Shown one piece after another: positions 26,269-34,465 of a DNA stretch of 64,000 nt. The notes under the pieces were generated by a model. That model did not search any database, was not told where the DNA came from, and saw only the letters and a list, made by a program, of their open reading frames with translations. A program made the position numbers and the translations under genes. The number at the start of each line of letters is the position of its first letter. The first letter of the stretch is position 1. The stretch is from Pontibacter ramchanderi (GTDB lineage: Bacteria > Bacteroidota > Bacteroidia > Cytophagales > Hymenobacteraceae). The stretch lies in NCBI RefSeq assembly GCF_002846395.1, contig NZ_PJMU01000003.1, positions 744,001 through 808,000 of the forward strand. Direction: 5' to 3'.

Positions 26269-27684
26269 ATGAAGCACTTACTCCTTTTAATTGGCTTCTT
26301 CCTGTTCAGCACGATGACCCCGATGGCGCAGCAAAGCACAGGAGCACAACTGGCTGGTGCCTGGCATGGCGTACTGGAGGCTCCGGGCTCGAAAGTCACC
26401 ATCATCTTCCGCTTGGGCAGCAGTGAAAGCGGCCAACTGACTGCCACCATGGACGTCCCGATGCAGGGTGTAAAGGGGATGCCTATACCTGTGGTGGCGC
26501 TAAAACAAGACAGTCTATACCTGAGCATACCGGCGGGCGGTATCGCCTACGTGGGCAAAATTGCTGGGCCTGAAAATATCGTAGGCCACTGGAAACAGGC
26601 AGGCATGGCCTTCCCGCTGGATCTGGGCAAAGGCGAACCTACTGAGGCGCGACGACCGCAGACACCCACCAAGCCATACCCGTACGAAGAGCAGGAAGTA
26701 ACTGTGGAGAACAAAGGCGCTGGCATCACGCTGGCGGGCACACTCTCCCTACCGAATGGACAGGGCAAGCACCCCGCCGTTATCCTGTTCACAGGCTCGG
26801 GCACGCAAGACCGCGACATGGGGCTGATGGGGCACAAACCCTTTCTGGTTTTAGCAGACCACCTCACGCGCCAGGGATTTGCCGTGCTGCGCCTCGACGA
26901 CCGCGGGGCAGGCAAGTCGGGAGGGAATTCCACACTGGCCACTACCCAGGATTTTGTAACCGACGCGCAGGCCGCCTACACCTTCCTGAAGCAGCATCAG
27001 CGCATCAACCCGAAAAAGGTTGGCCTGCTAGGCATAAGCGAGGGTGCCCTGATTGCCAGCAGTGTGGCCGCTGCCAACAAAGATGTGGCTTTCGTGGTAC
27101 TGATGGCGGGCAATGCTGTACCGGGTGTGGACTTGCTGGTGTCGCAGAATGAGGCCATTCTCAAGCCACAGCTACCTGAAAGAGAACTGCAAAAATACCT
27201 GAACCTGCGCCGAGCCCAGTTCGAAGTAGCCGCTTCGGATGCGGATGTGTATGAGGCCGCACAGAGAATTCGGACGCTGGAACAAGAGGCCAAGGCGAGC
27301 CTAACCGACCAGGACAAACAGTTGCAGCTGATGTTGTCTCCTCAGGCTGAGAACGCGGTGGTCGCACAAATTACAACACCCTGGATGCGTTACTTCCTGG
27401 CCTACGACCCTGCCCCCGCCCTGCGCCAGCTGCGCATGCCTGTGCTTGCCCTCAACGGAAGCAAAGACCTGCAAGTGCCTGCCGCCCCCAACCTGGCTGC
27501 CACCGAAAAAGCATTAAAAGCGGCTGGCAACAAGCGCTATACCATCAAAGTGCTGCCTGGGCTCAACCACATCTTCCAGACGGCCGACACGGGGCAAGTG
27601 CACGAGTACGCGACCATAGAAGAAACCATAGCGCCTGTGGCTTTAGAGACGATCAGTGAATGGATGAAGGGGGTGGTGAAGTAG
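26269..27684 (+). CDS. Exported alpha/beta hydrolase
   Basis: A 471-residue secreted or periplasmic esterase/peptidase-like protein. A signal peptide (MKHLLLLIGFFLFSTMTPMAQ) is followed by an N-terminal strand-rich domain (about 25-140) and an alpha/beta hydrolase domain. The latter has the oxyanion region LFTGSGTQDRD, LRLDDRGAGKSGG, nucleophile Ser257 in GISEGA, acid Asp in LNGSKDLQVP and His in GLNHIFQ. The plan matches the Bacteroidota acyl-hydrolase group often annotated as alpha/beta fold hydrolases. Substrate unknown. Confidence 0.9.
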   Translation: MKHLLLLIGFFLFSTMTPMAQQSTGAQLAGAWHGVLEAPGSKVTIIFRLGSSESGQLTATMDVPMQGVKGMPIPVVALKQDSLYLSIPAGGIAYVGKIAGPENIVGHWKQAGMAFPLDLGKGEPTEARRPQTPTKPYPYEEQEVTVENKGAGITLAGTLSLPNGQGKHPAVILFTGSGTQDRDMGLMGHKPFLVLADHLTRQGFAVLRLDDRGAGKSGGNSTLATTQDFVTDAQAAYTFLKQHQRINPKKVGLLGISEGALIASSVAAANKDVAFVVLMAGNAVPGVDLLVSQNEAILKPQLPERELQKYLNLRRAQFEVAASDADVYEAAQRIRTLEQEAKASLTDQDKQLQLMLSPQAENAVVAQITTPWMRYFLAYDPAPALRQLRMPVLALNGSKDLQVPAAPNLAATEKALKAAGNKRYTIKVLPGLNHIFQTADTGQVHEYATIEETIAPVALETISEWMKGVVK

Positions 27685-27797
27685 ACAAGATCGAGTCTTC
27701 TTTGCCCGTGCAACCTCGCTGTCTATTTCTGGGTCACCCAGGTATAGCCAGCATGCTAAACCGTTATCGCTCTCAACTTATCCCCCTCGCCATACCG

Positions 27798-28229
27798 ATG
27801 ACACTTACCTTTAGGTCCATTACCCTTGCCGATGCGGAAGCCCTAGCGCTTCTTTCGCTACAGTTTGGCTATAAGGTGCGCAAGACCGAAATGGCAGAGC
27901 GTATCGCCCAACTGCTGGCCCACCAAGAGCATTGCGGTTTTGTAGCCTGCGTTGATGCGCAGGTGGTCGGATGGGTGCATGGCTTCTATACCTTGCGGTT
28001 GGAGTCGGCACCTTTTGTGGAGATAGGGGGCCTGGTAGTGGAGGAAAATCTGCGTGGCCAGGGTATAGGTCGTCAGTTGATCATGCAGGTGAAAGCCTGG
28101 GCGATGGAAAAATCTGTTTCAAAACTCAGGGTGCGTTGCCATACCAGTCGGGTTGAGACCCATACCTTTTACAGAAAACTCGGATTTGCAGAAAGCAAGG
28201 AGCAAAAGGTGTTTGACCTGCTTCTCTAA
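27798..28229 (+). CDS. GNAT family N-acetyltransferase
   Basis: A 143-residue cytoplasmic acetyltransferase. The acetyl-CoA loop appears as VEENLRGQGIGRQLI (motif A, R/Q-x-x-G-x-G), with the later HTFYRKLGFAESK segment typical of motif B. The open frame begins at 27660, inside the preceding hydrolase gene, but Met at 27798 starts the conserved fold (MTLTFRSITLADAEALALL). Substrate is not predictable. Confidence 0.88.
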   Translation: MTLTFRSITLADAEALALLSLQFGYKVRKTEMAERIAQLLAHQEHCGFVACVDAQVVGWVHGFYTLRLESAPFVEIGGLVVEENLRGQGIGRQLIMQVKAWAMEKSVSKLRVRCHTSRVETHTFYRKLGFAESKEQKVFDLLL

Positions 28230-28422
28230 GCTGAATCTTCATATATATGTCCTTGATAAGTGCTCAGGCACTTTTCCACTTCAGTACATTAACTCAAATT
28301 TGAGAAATCATGCTGTCTAGGACAATGTGGTTTGAATAAACAGCCACGTATTTGAAGCAGAGGTTATCCAACCTCCCACCCTTTGGATACAACTCCTCTC
28401 CCCCAAACCGAGTAGGTATAGC

Positions 28423-29004
28423 ATGAAAGCACTCATCTTACTCGGCACACTCAAAAAAGAAGGCCTGTCCAACACAGAGGTTCTCTCGGATTTTCTGATG
28501 GGCCATTTCAAAAAGCACGACATCGACTGCAGCATTGTCAAGCTGGTTGACCACAACATCCCGGCGGGCACCTACAGCGACATGGGTCCGGGCGACGACT
28601 GGCCGAAAATCCTGAAACAACTGCTCGCCGCTGACATCATCGTGTTTGCTACGCCCATTTGGTGGAATAACCAGTCGTCTGAAATCCAGCGGGTGATCGA
28701 GCGGCTCGACGAGCTCCATGACAAGATTCTGGAAGGAAAGAAATCGAAACTGGAAGGCAAGGTGGGTGGCATTGTGATTACGGGTGACTCGGATGGGGCG
28801 CAGCACGTGATCGCTAACATCAGCAATTTCTACAACGCCATAGGCATGGTGCTGCCACCATTCGCTTCGTTGTCGGTGTTGTGGGAGAAGCAGGCCAAAG
28901 ACCAGAAACCCACCCGCCAGGAGCTGCTCGAAAAATATGAAGAAGACTACTCCAGCACCGCCGAAACCATGGTAAAACAGATGCTGAAGTTTGTAAAGAA
29001 ATAA
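28423..29004 (+). CDS. Flavodoxin-like NAD(P)H-dependent FMN reductase
   Basis: A 193-residue cytoplasmic flavoprotein. The FMN phosphate-binding loop follows strand one (ALILLGTLKKEGLSNTE), the second FMN contact is VFATPIWWNNQSSEIQRVIER, and the third is GIVITGDSDGAQHV. This is the NADPH-dependent FMN reductase/flavodoxin-like layout. It probably reduces quinones or nitro compounds or supplies reduced flavin. A gene for an NTF2-like protein follows after 54 bp and may be co-transcribed. Confidence 0.85.
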   Translation: MKALILLGTLKKEGLSNTEVLSDFLMGHFKKHDIDCSIVKLVDHNIPAGTYSDMGPGDDWPKILKQLLAADIIVFATPIWWNNQSSEIQRVIERLDELHDKILEGKKSKLEGKVGGIVITGDSDGAQHVIANISNFYNAIGMVLPPFASLSVLWEKQAKDQKPTRQELLEKYEEDYSSTAETMVKQMLKFVKK

Positions 29005-29058
29005 GCAGCTATAGCTTGCAGGCTTGTTTACCTTAGTCACTCCACCAACTGACTTACG

Positions 29059-29418
29059 ATGCGACCAAAAGAACTGATCCAGGAATGGGTATCGCTCTTT
29101 AACCAGCGCAATGCCGACGCCCTAGCCGAGCTATACCACGACGATGCCATCAATCACCAGGTAGCCAACGAGGCTGTGATGGGCAAGGCGGCCATAAAAG
29201 AAATGTTTACCGAAGAATTCGCCACTGCTGAAATGACCTGCATCGTAGTGCACCTGTTTGAGGACGGAGACTGGGCGATACTGGAGTGGAAAGACCCGCT
29301 GGGCTTGCGTGGTTGCGGTTTCTTCCAGGTAATAGACGGCAAAATCAAGTTTCAGCGCGGTTACTGGGACAAACTGTCTTTCCTGCGTATGCAAGGCCTG
29401 CCCATACCTACCGAATGA
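29059..29418 (+). CDS. NTF2-like / SnoaL-like protein
   Basis: A 119-residue alpha+beta cone-fold protein (WVSLFNQRNADALAELYHDDAINHQV at the start, then GKAAIKEMFTEEF, and a closing strand GCGFFQVIDGKIKFQRGYWDKL). These cone-shaped domains bind small ligands and include isomerases and polyketide cyclases. The specific activity cannot be read. It lies 54 bp after the flavin reductase in the same direction. Confidence 0.85.
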   Translation: MRPKELIQEWVSLFNQRNADALAELYHDDAINHQVANEAVMGKAAIKEMFTEEFATAEMTCIVVHLFEDGDWAILEWKDPLGLRGCGFFQVIDGKIKFQRGYWDKLSFLRMQGLPIPTE

Positions 29419-29538
29419 ATAAGGCACTGAGGTGCAGCCAGTATGCTGCTAAATAGGCTGCATACTGACAATTGCTTGTTCAACTTGTGACATAAGTCAT
29501 TTTCCCGAAGGCAGGCCTGCTATACCTTTGCCTTTGAG

Positions 29539-29910
29539 ATGAGACGGTATATAGCCACCATATTGTTCGCCCTGATGATGCTCCAGGTACTGTACCAGGG
29601 GATCGTCTTCTCGTCTTATTTTGCCAACAAGGCCTACATTGCTGCCGTGCTGTGCGTGAACAAAGACAAGCCCCAACTCCAGTGCGAGGGCAAGTGCTAC
29701 CTCAAGAAGCAACTCAGCAAAACCGATACGCCCGAGAGCAACTCCGCTGGTCTGACACTCAAACTCGAAACCAGTCCGTTTACGGCTCCGCTATTTGCGG
29801 TTCAGAAAGTGATGGCTTTCTTTTCTACCACAACGGGGTATGGCACCTTTCAGGAAAGCTCCTACCGCTACTCCTACCATCCCGCCTGTTTTCACCCGCC
29901 ACAGGTATAA
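29539..29910 (+). CDS. Membrane-anchored Cys-containing protein of a metal-uptake set
   Basis: A 123-residue protein with one N-terminal membrane segment (about 5-28) and a short exposed part carrying CVNKDKPQLQCEGKCYLKKQL, with three cysteines in close order that could bind metal. The end is His/Pro-rich (YHPACFHPP). I know this arrangement as a small protein found beside YtkA-like lipoproteins and TonB receptors in Bacteroidota, with no proven function. It is the first of three genes in this direction. Copper or another soft metal as ligand is an inference. Confidence 0.65.
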   Translation: MRRYIATILFALMMLQVLYQGIVFSSYFANKAYIAAVLCVNKDKPQLQCEGKCYLKKQLSKTDTPESNSAGLTLKLETSPFTAPLFAVQKVMAFFSTTTGYGTFQESSYRYSYHPACFHPPQV

Positions 29911-30114
29911 GCCCGTTTTCTGAAGGATTCACTGGATCGGGCCAATACGTAGGTATGGCACTGCTATACCTTTCCCCACATTTCCGACGAGTCCAAAGCC
30001 GATCGAAGCATGCCTCTGTATGCCGACGATACCGCTGCGTGCTATTAGTGCCACGCATCTCCAAAACTTATACCTCAAATTTTAGCCTGACACAGGTCTT
30101 CAAACACCATTCCC

Positions 30115-30924
30115 ATGAAAAAGTATACCTGGCTCACACTATGGGCCCTTTTCCTGACTACCCTATTGTTTACTACCAGCTGCGACTCCGACGATGTTGC
30201 CCCAATGCCAACCGTGGAGTACAAGAAACTGGCTGAGGGCAATGCCGCCGGCTCCGATATAAAAGTAGAGCTCTACAGCACCGAAGACCTGGCCACAGGG
30301 TACAACCAGCTCTATGTGGCGCTTTTCGATGCCGCAGGCAAGCGCATCGAGCAAGGCAGTGTTAGCTTGAAGCCACAAATGGACATGGGCATGATGAAGC
30401 ATGCCGCCCCAGTGGAGAACCCTGTTTCGGAGCAGACTAAAAACGGTTATTTTCCTGGTGCTGTGGTGTTTACCATGCCGTCTGGCGAGATGGGCTCGTG
30501 GACCCTGGGCATACAGGTGCAGGCCAACGGCCAAACAGGTACGTTCACTACCCCTGTTACGATCAAAGAACCCGCTACCAGCCGCCTGAAGTCCTTCGTT
30601 TCCAAAACCGACGGGGCCAAATACTTTGTAGTCTACCTGCAGCCGCAAAAGCCAAAAGTAGGCGTGAACGACATAGAGATCGCGGTATACAAAGCCAACA
30701 GCATGATGGACTACCCAGCCGTGACCAATCTCAGCCTGGTGCTGGAACCTGAGATGCCAACCATGGGCCATGGCTCGCCTAACAACGTGAACCCGACGCA
30801 CGCAGGCGGGGGACATTATAAAGGCAAAGCGAACTTCACCATGACAGGCCTCTGGTACCTGCACCTGACCATCAACGACGCGACTGGCGAAGCGGGCAAA
30901 CTGCATTTTGAAGTCAACTTTTAG
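30115..30924 (+). CDS. YtkA-like domain lipoprotein, metal-binding candidate
   Basis: A 269-residue lipoprotein (lipobox TTSC, Cys23). It contains two beta-sandwich YtkA/FixH-like halves. The first has the Met/His-rich stretch KPQMDMGMMKHAAP, the second MPTMGHGSPNNVNPTHAGGGHYKG, both ending in a GxWxL-type strand (GSWTLGIQ, GLWYLHLT). Such Met and His clusters bind copper in related periplasmic proteins. It sits between the Cys-containing protein and a TonB receptor, so handing metal to or from the receptor at the outer membrane is a reasonable inference. Confidence 0.8.
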   Translation: MKKYTWLTLWALFLTTLLFTTSCDSDDVAPMPTVEYKKLAEGNAAGSDIKVELYSTEDLATGYNQLYVALFDAAGKRIEQGSVSLKPQMDMGMMKHAAPVENPVSEQTKNGYFPGAVVFTMPSGEMGSWTLGIQVQANGQTGTFTTPVTIKEPATSRLKSFVSKTDGAKYFVVYLQPQKPKVGVNDIEIAVYKANSMMDYPAVTNLSLVLEPEMPTMGHGSPNNVNPTHAGGGHYKGKANFTMTGLWYLHLTINDATGEAGKLHFEVNF

Positions 30925-30992
30925 CAAAAGCGCCTGGGGCTCAGGTATAGCATTTGAGTCCCAAGGTCCATTTCTCAACATTATATAAGGTG

Positions 30993-33017
30993 ATGGATAT
31001 GAAAACGCCTCTCCTACTCGGTGCCCTTGCGTTGGCCGCTGTGCCTGTTTTGGCCCAACAGAAAGCTATACCCGCCGATTCGGTGCGCACCATCGTGTTG
31101 CAGGAAGTAGCCGTGGTCACCAAGCGCCACGACCACCAGCAACATCTGCAGAACTTCTATAACGCCAATCAGGCCGCTACAACCGAGGAGCTGATGTCGC
31201 GCATGCCCGAGCTGTCGTTCATACGCCGTGGCAGCTACGGTATGGAGCCCACCATACGGGCCTACAGCGGCGGGCAGGTGAGCGTGACTCTCGACGGCAT
31301 GCGCATACAGGGCGCCTGCACCGACAAAATGGACCCCGCCACCATCTACATCGAGCCGCTCAACCTGCAGCGCATCGAGGTGCAGACGGCTGGCGCCAGC
31401 TCCATGCAAGGAGCGGCCATTGGCGGTAGTCTCGATATGAAACTGGCCGAAGCCGAACTATCGGACGAACGTAAACTGTCGGGCTCGGTGAGCAGCGGCT
31501 ACCAATCGGCGGCCCATGCCATGCTAGGTGGTTTGCGGTTAAGTTATGCCACGCCCACATGGGGGCTGCGTGCCTCCAGCACCTACCGCAAGGCGCAGAA
31601 CTACCGCAACGGCCATGGCGAGAAAGTGCTGTACTCGCAGTACGAAAAAGCCAACTACGCCCTCAACGGAAAGTTTTTGCTACAGGAAGACCTCGTGCTC
31701 AAAGCCGACCTGATCATAGACGACGGCTGGAACATCGGTTTCCCAGCGCTGCCAATGGATGTAGGCCAGGCTAACGCCCGCATCGGTTCGGTGAGTCTGG
31801 TGCGTGAGAATAGCGACCGCCGCTGGAGCCGCGTGGAAGCCCGCCTCTATGCCAACCGCATCGCCCACTCTATGGACGACAGCGCCCGTCCCGACCTGCC
31901 TGTGCGCATGGATATGCCCGGCCTGAGCCGTACTTCAGGGATGTACCTCGAAGGCACCACTTCGCCTGGCCATCATCAGCAATTGACGGTCCGCGCCGAT
32001 GCCTCGGCCTCCTACCTGAGCGCCTCCATGACCATGTACCAAGAGGGCCAGACGCCGATGTACATGCTCACCTGGCCCGACAACCGACAGCTGCAATCAG
32101 GTATAGCGGCGCAGTATAGCTTCCAGGTGGGCGACAAAACCCAGTTGCAGCTCAACAGCCGAGTCAATCTATCGGATTTTGCCATAACCACGGGCGAGGG
32201 CCGCAGCCAGCTTTCGGTGTTTGGGTATGAAAATACAGCCCGCCAGTTTGTGATTCCTTCGCTTTCGTTGCAAGCCAGCCGCATGGTATACAAAAAACTG
32301 AAGGCCAGCTTATCGGGCGGTTTTAATGGCCGCACGCCCACGGCCAGCGAGTTGTATGGCTTCTATCTGTTCACACAGTTTGACGGCTTTGACTACGTAG
32401 GCAACCCGAACATGAAATCCGAGAAGAGTTTGCAGAGCGAGTTCACGCTCTCCTGGCAGGAACCGCGAGTAAGGTTGCAGGCGACAGGGTACGTATCGCG
32501 TGTGCAGGATTACATTGTGGGCACCTACGACCCTAACCTGAGTGCCATGACCATCGGGGCTCGCGGCGTGAAGGTATACGATAACACCCCTTACGCCTTA
32601 CTGGCGGGAGCCGAGGCCAGCGCGGTGTACAACATCACGGGCTATACCCAGTTGGTGAGCACGCTCAGGTATAACTACGGCCGCAACGCCGACGGCGAGC
32701 CGCTGCCCATGATACCGCCCCTGCGCAGCATCACTTCACTCAGAAAATACTTTGGGGATAACCTATGGGTGCAGGGCGAAACCGAACTGGCTGCCGCTCA
32801 AAACCGAAACAGCGAGAGCTTCCGCGAACGCCCAACCAAGGCCTTTATGCTCTGGCACCTGCGGGCTGGCTACCAGAGAGAAACCGAGAACAAGGTATGG
32901 CAGCTCAACACAGGTATAGAAAACATTTTTGATGTGCACTACCGCGAGCACCTGGATTGGGGTCGGATTGCCCGTCCTGGCCGAAATGTGTTTGTGCAGG
33001 TAAGTATGGGGTTTTAA
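30993..33017 (+). CDS. TonB-dependent receptor, probable copper-type (OprC/NosA-like)
   Basis: About 674 residues. Signal peptide MKTPLLLGALALAAVPVLAQ; TonB plug at about 35-150 with EELMSRMPELSFIRRG, TLDGMRIQGACTDKMDP and GASSMQGAAIGGSLDM; then a beta-barrel ending FVQVSMGF. The GACTDKMDP segment in the plug resembles that of copper-transporting OprC-like receptors (family knowledge). It lacks an N-terminal regulatory domain. The frame opens at 30954, but Met at 30993 or 30999 begins the signal peptide. It lies 68 bp after the YtkA-like lipoprotein gene, completing a three-gene metal set. Confidence 0.85.
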   Translation: MDMKTPLLLGALALAAVPVLAQQKAIPADSVRTIVLQEVAVVTKRHDHQQHLQNFYNANQAATTEELMSRMPELSFIRRGSYGMEPTIRAYSGGQVSVTLDGMRIQGACTDKMDPATIYIEPLNLQRIEVQTAGASSMQGAAIGGSLDMKLAEAELSDERKLSGSVSSGYQSAAHAMLGGLRLSYATPTWGLRASSTYRKAQNYRNGHGEKVLYSQYEKANYALNGKFLLQEDLVLKADLIIDDGWNIGFPALPMDVGQANARIGSVSLVRENSDRRWSRVEARLYANRIAHSMDDSARPDLPVRMDMPGLSRTSGMYLEGTTSPGHHQQLTVRADASASYLSASMTMYQEGQTPMYMLTWPDNRQLQSGIAAQYSFQVGDKTQLQLNSRVNLSDFAITTGEGRSQLSVFGYENTARQFVIPSLSLQASRMVYKKLKASLSGGFNGRTPTASELYGFYLFTQFDGFDYVGNPNMKSEKSLQSEFTLSWQEPRVRLQATGYVSRVQDYIVGTYDPNLSAMTIGARGVKVYDNTPYALLAGAEASAVYNITGYTQLVSTLRYNYGRNADGEPLPMIPPLRSITSLRKYFGDNLWVQGETELAAAQNRNSESFRERPTKAFMLWHLRAGYQRETENKVWQLNTGIENIFDVHYREHLDWGRIARPGRNVFVQVSMGF

Positions 33018-33174
33018 GAGCCCTGATGCAGGTTACGGCCCCTGGTAACGTTCACGCGTCGGCAGTGGCCGTTCGTTTTTAAATACGCCTTGAAGTGCCA
33101 AAATCTGGCCTATACCCTTCTTTAATAGTATTTTGAAGAAAGGATTTTCTTTCCCCAATGGGCCACTCAAAAGC

Positions 33175-33197
33175 TTATTTAAAATTATTCTAAATAA
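33175..33197. promoter_or_regulatory. Upstream copy of 23-bp iron-box-like palindrome
   Basis: A 23-bp site with arms TTATTTAAAAT and ATTCTAAATAA, 10 of 11 positions matching as a palindrome. It ends 3 bp before the -33 element of the iron operon promoter. Confidence 0.6.
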
Positions 33198-33200
33198 TTC

Positions 33201-33231
33201 TTGCCCGATAGTGTAACCCATATTAGCTTTG
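33201..33231 (+). promoter_or_regulatory. Promoter of the iron operon
   Basis: TTGC (33201-33204) and TAGCTTTG (33224-33231, fitting TAnnTTTG) are 19 bases apart. The ATG of the first gene follows 42 bases later. Palindromes flank both sides. Confidence 0.75.
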
Positions 33232-33235
33232 CGAC

Positions 33236-33258
33236 ATATTTATAATCAATCTAAATAA
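33236..33258. promoter_or_regulatory. Downstream copy of 23-bp iron-box-like palindrome
   Basis: Matches the 33175 site at 19 of 23 positions, with the right arm AATCTAAATAA differing by one base. It covers the expected transcription start, 4 bp after the -7 box. Confidence 0.55.
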
Positions 33259-33273
33259 AAATAACCTCACCGT

Positions 33274-34371
33274 ATGCTCTCACGATTCAACTACAAAGCG
33301 ATTGCCGTGCTAGGCCTTTCTGTCTGCACGCTTTTCTCCTCCTGCTCTGATGACAAAGAAGAAAATGTTTCTTACAATGTGCCCACTACTTACAACTTTG
33401 ACAATGTAAACTACTCTGGCCAGACAGATCGTATGAGCATGTTGTCGGAGCTTGACACTTATGTAAAGACAGGAAACAACGGCGCCCTGCTGAATGCGCA
33501 GAAAATGAAAAACATGTACGCCAACGTGAATGCTCCATTCGCTGAGGCAAGGTTAAATACTTCGGGAAAGCAACTGAAGGATAAAACCATTCTTTCTGCT
33601 CAGTCTTTATTTGAAAGCTACTTTGATGCAGCCGCTACTGCCAGCCTTTCTGCCGGCACGCCTGCCCTGAAAGAAAAAGCTGGTATTCTGACCACCGCAG
33701 AAGGCACCAAATACCTGGTAGATGCCAATGGTGTAGAACCTGCTCAAATCATCCAGAAAGGTTTAATGGGCGCTGTGTTTTATTTCCAGGCAGTAGAGTC
33801 ATACCTCACGGAAGCCAAAATAGGCGCAGCTGTAGACAACGCCACCGTTACACCGGGCGAAGGCACTAAAATGGAGCACCATTTTGATGAAGCTTTCGGT
33901 TACTTTGGCGCCCCGATTGATTTCCCCACCAACCTGAATAACCTGAAATTCTGGGCCAACTACAGCAACAAGGTGAATCCTAGCACAGGTAGCAACAAAG
34001 CCCTCATGGATGCTTTCCTGAAAGGCCGTGCCGCCATCTCTGCAAAAGACATAAAAGGAAAAGACGAGGCAGTGGCTACTATTCGCGCAGAATGGGAAAA
34101 GCTGGTAGCGGCTTCTGCCATACTGGAGCTGAACCTGGCCAAGACAAATATCGCAGATCAGGCCAAAAAGAGCCACTACCTGTCAGAGGCTATGGGCTTT
34201 ATGATGAGCCTCAAGTTTAAGTCTGACCGCAAGATCACGGACGCACAGCACCAGGAGGCCATGGCCAAGCTAGGAACCAACTTCTATGACACGACAGCTG
34301 CCGACATCAACGCTGCCATCAACATCATCAGCGCAGCTTACGGTATGGATAGCATTAAAAATCAGCTATAG
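33274..34371 (+). CDS. DUF4856 lipoprotein of the iron operon
   Basis: A 365-residue lipoprotein (lipobox FSSC, Cys24). It matches DUF4856: VPTTYNFDNVNYSGQTDRMSML, LFESYFDAAA, KMEHHFDEAFGYFGAPIDFP and a helical C-terminus. This family regularly accompanies imelysin and a TonB receptor in Bacteroidota iron-regulated operons; its own role is not established, though surface iron capture is likely. It is first in a four-gene operon (33274-39398). Codons are richer in A and T than in the following genes, and there is no AGGTATA copy. Confidence 0.88.
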   Translation: MLSRFNYKAIAVLGLSVCTLFSSCSDDKEENVSYNVPTTYNFDNVNYSGQTDRMSMLSELDTYVKTGNNGALLNAQKMKNMYANVNAPFAEARLNTSGKQLKDKTILSAQSLFESYFDAAATASLSAGTPALKEKAGILTTAEGTKYLVDANGVEPAQIIQKGLMGAVFYFQAVESYLTEAKIGAAVDNATVTPGEGTKMEHHFDEAFGYFGAPIDFPTNLNNLKFWANYSNKVNPSTGSNKALMDAFLKGRAAISAKDIKGKDEAVATIRAEWEKLVAASAILELNLAKTNIADQAKKSHYLSEAMGFMMSLKFKSDRKITDAQHQEAMAKLGTNFYDTTAADINAAINIISAAYGMDSIKNQL

Positions 34372-34410
34372 CAATTGATTTGCCTGAAGACAAATAACTC
34401 TTAACCATAG

Positions 34411-34446
34411 CAACAGCTACAGCATCTACGGGTGCTGTAGCTGTTG
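34411..34446. other. Intercistronic hairpin without a T-run
   Basis: CAACAGCTACAGCA and TGCTGTAGCTGTTG form a perfect 14-bp stem with an 8-base loop between the DUF4856 and imelysin genes. With no T-run after it, it is more likely an mRNA-stabilising or processing element, or a weak attenuator, than a full terminator. Confidence 0.6.
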
Positions 34447-34465
34447 CTGATTACACCATCATACT

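Noticed and set aside
29652..30236. 194-codon plus-strand frame overlapping the Cys-containing membrane protein gene
   Set aside because: It is in a different frame from two supported genes, and its translation is low-complexity Arg/Ser/Tyr-rich without a domain.
30163..30981. 272-codon minus-strand frame opposite the YtkA-like lipoprotein gene
   Set aside because: Antisense shadow of a supported gene; composition (His, Val, Gln-rich) is typical of such shadows.
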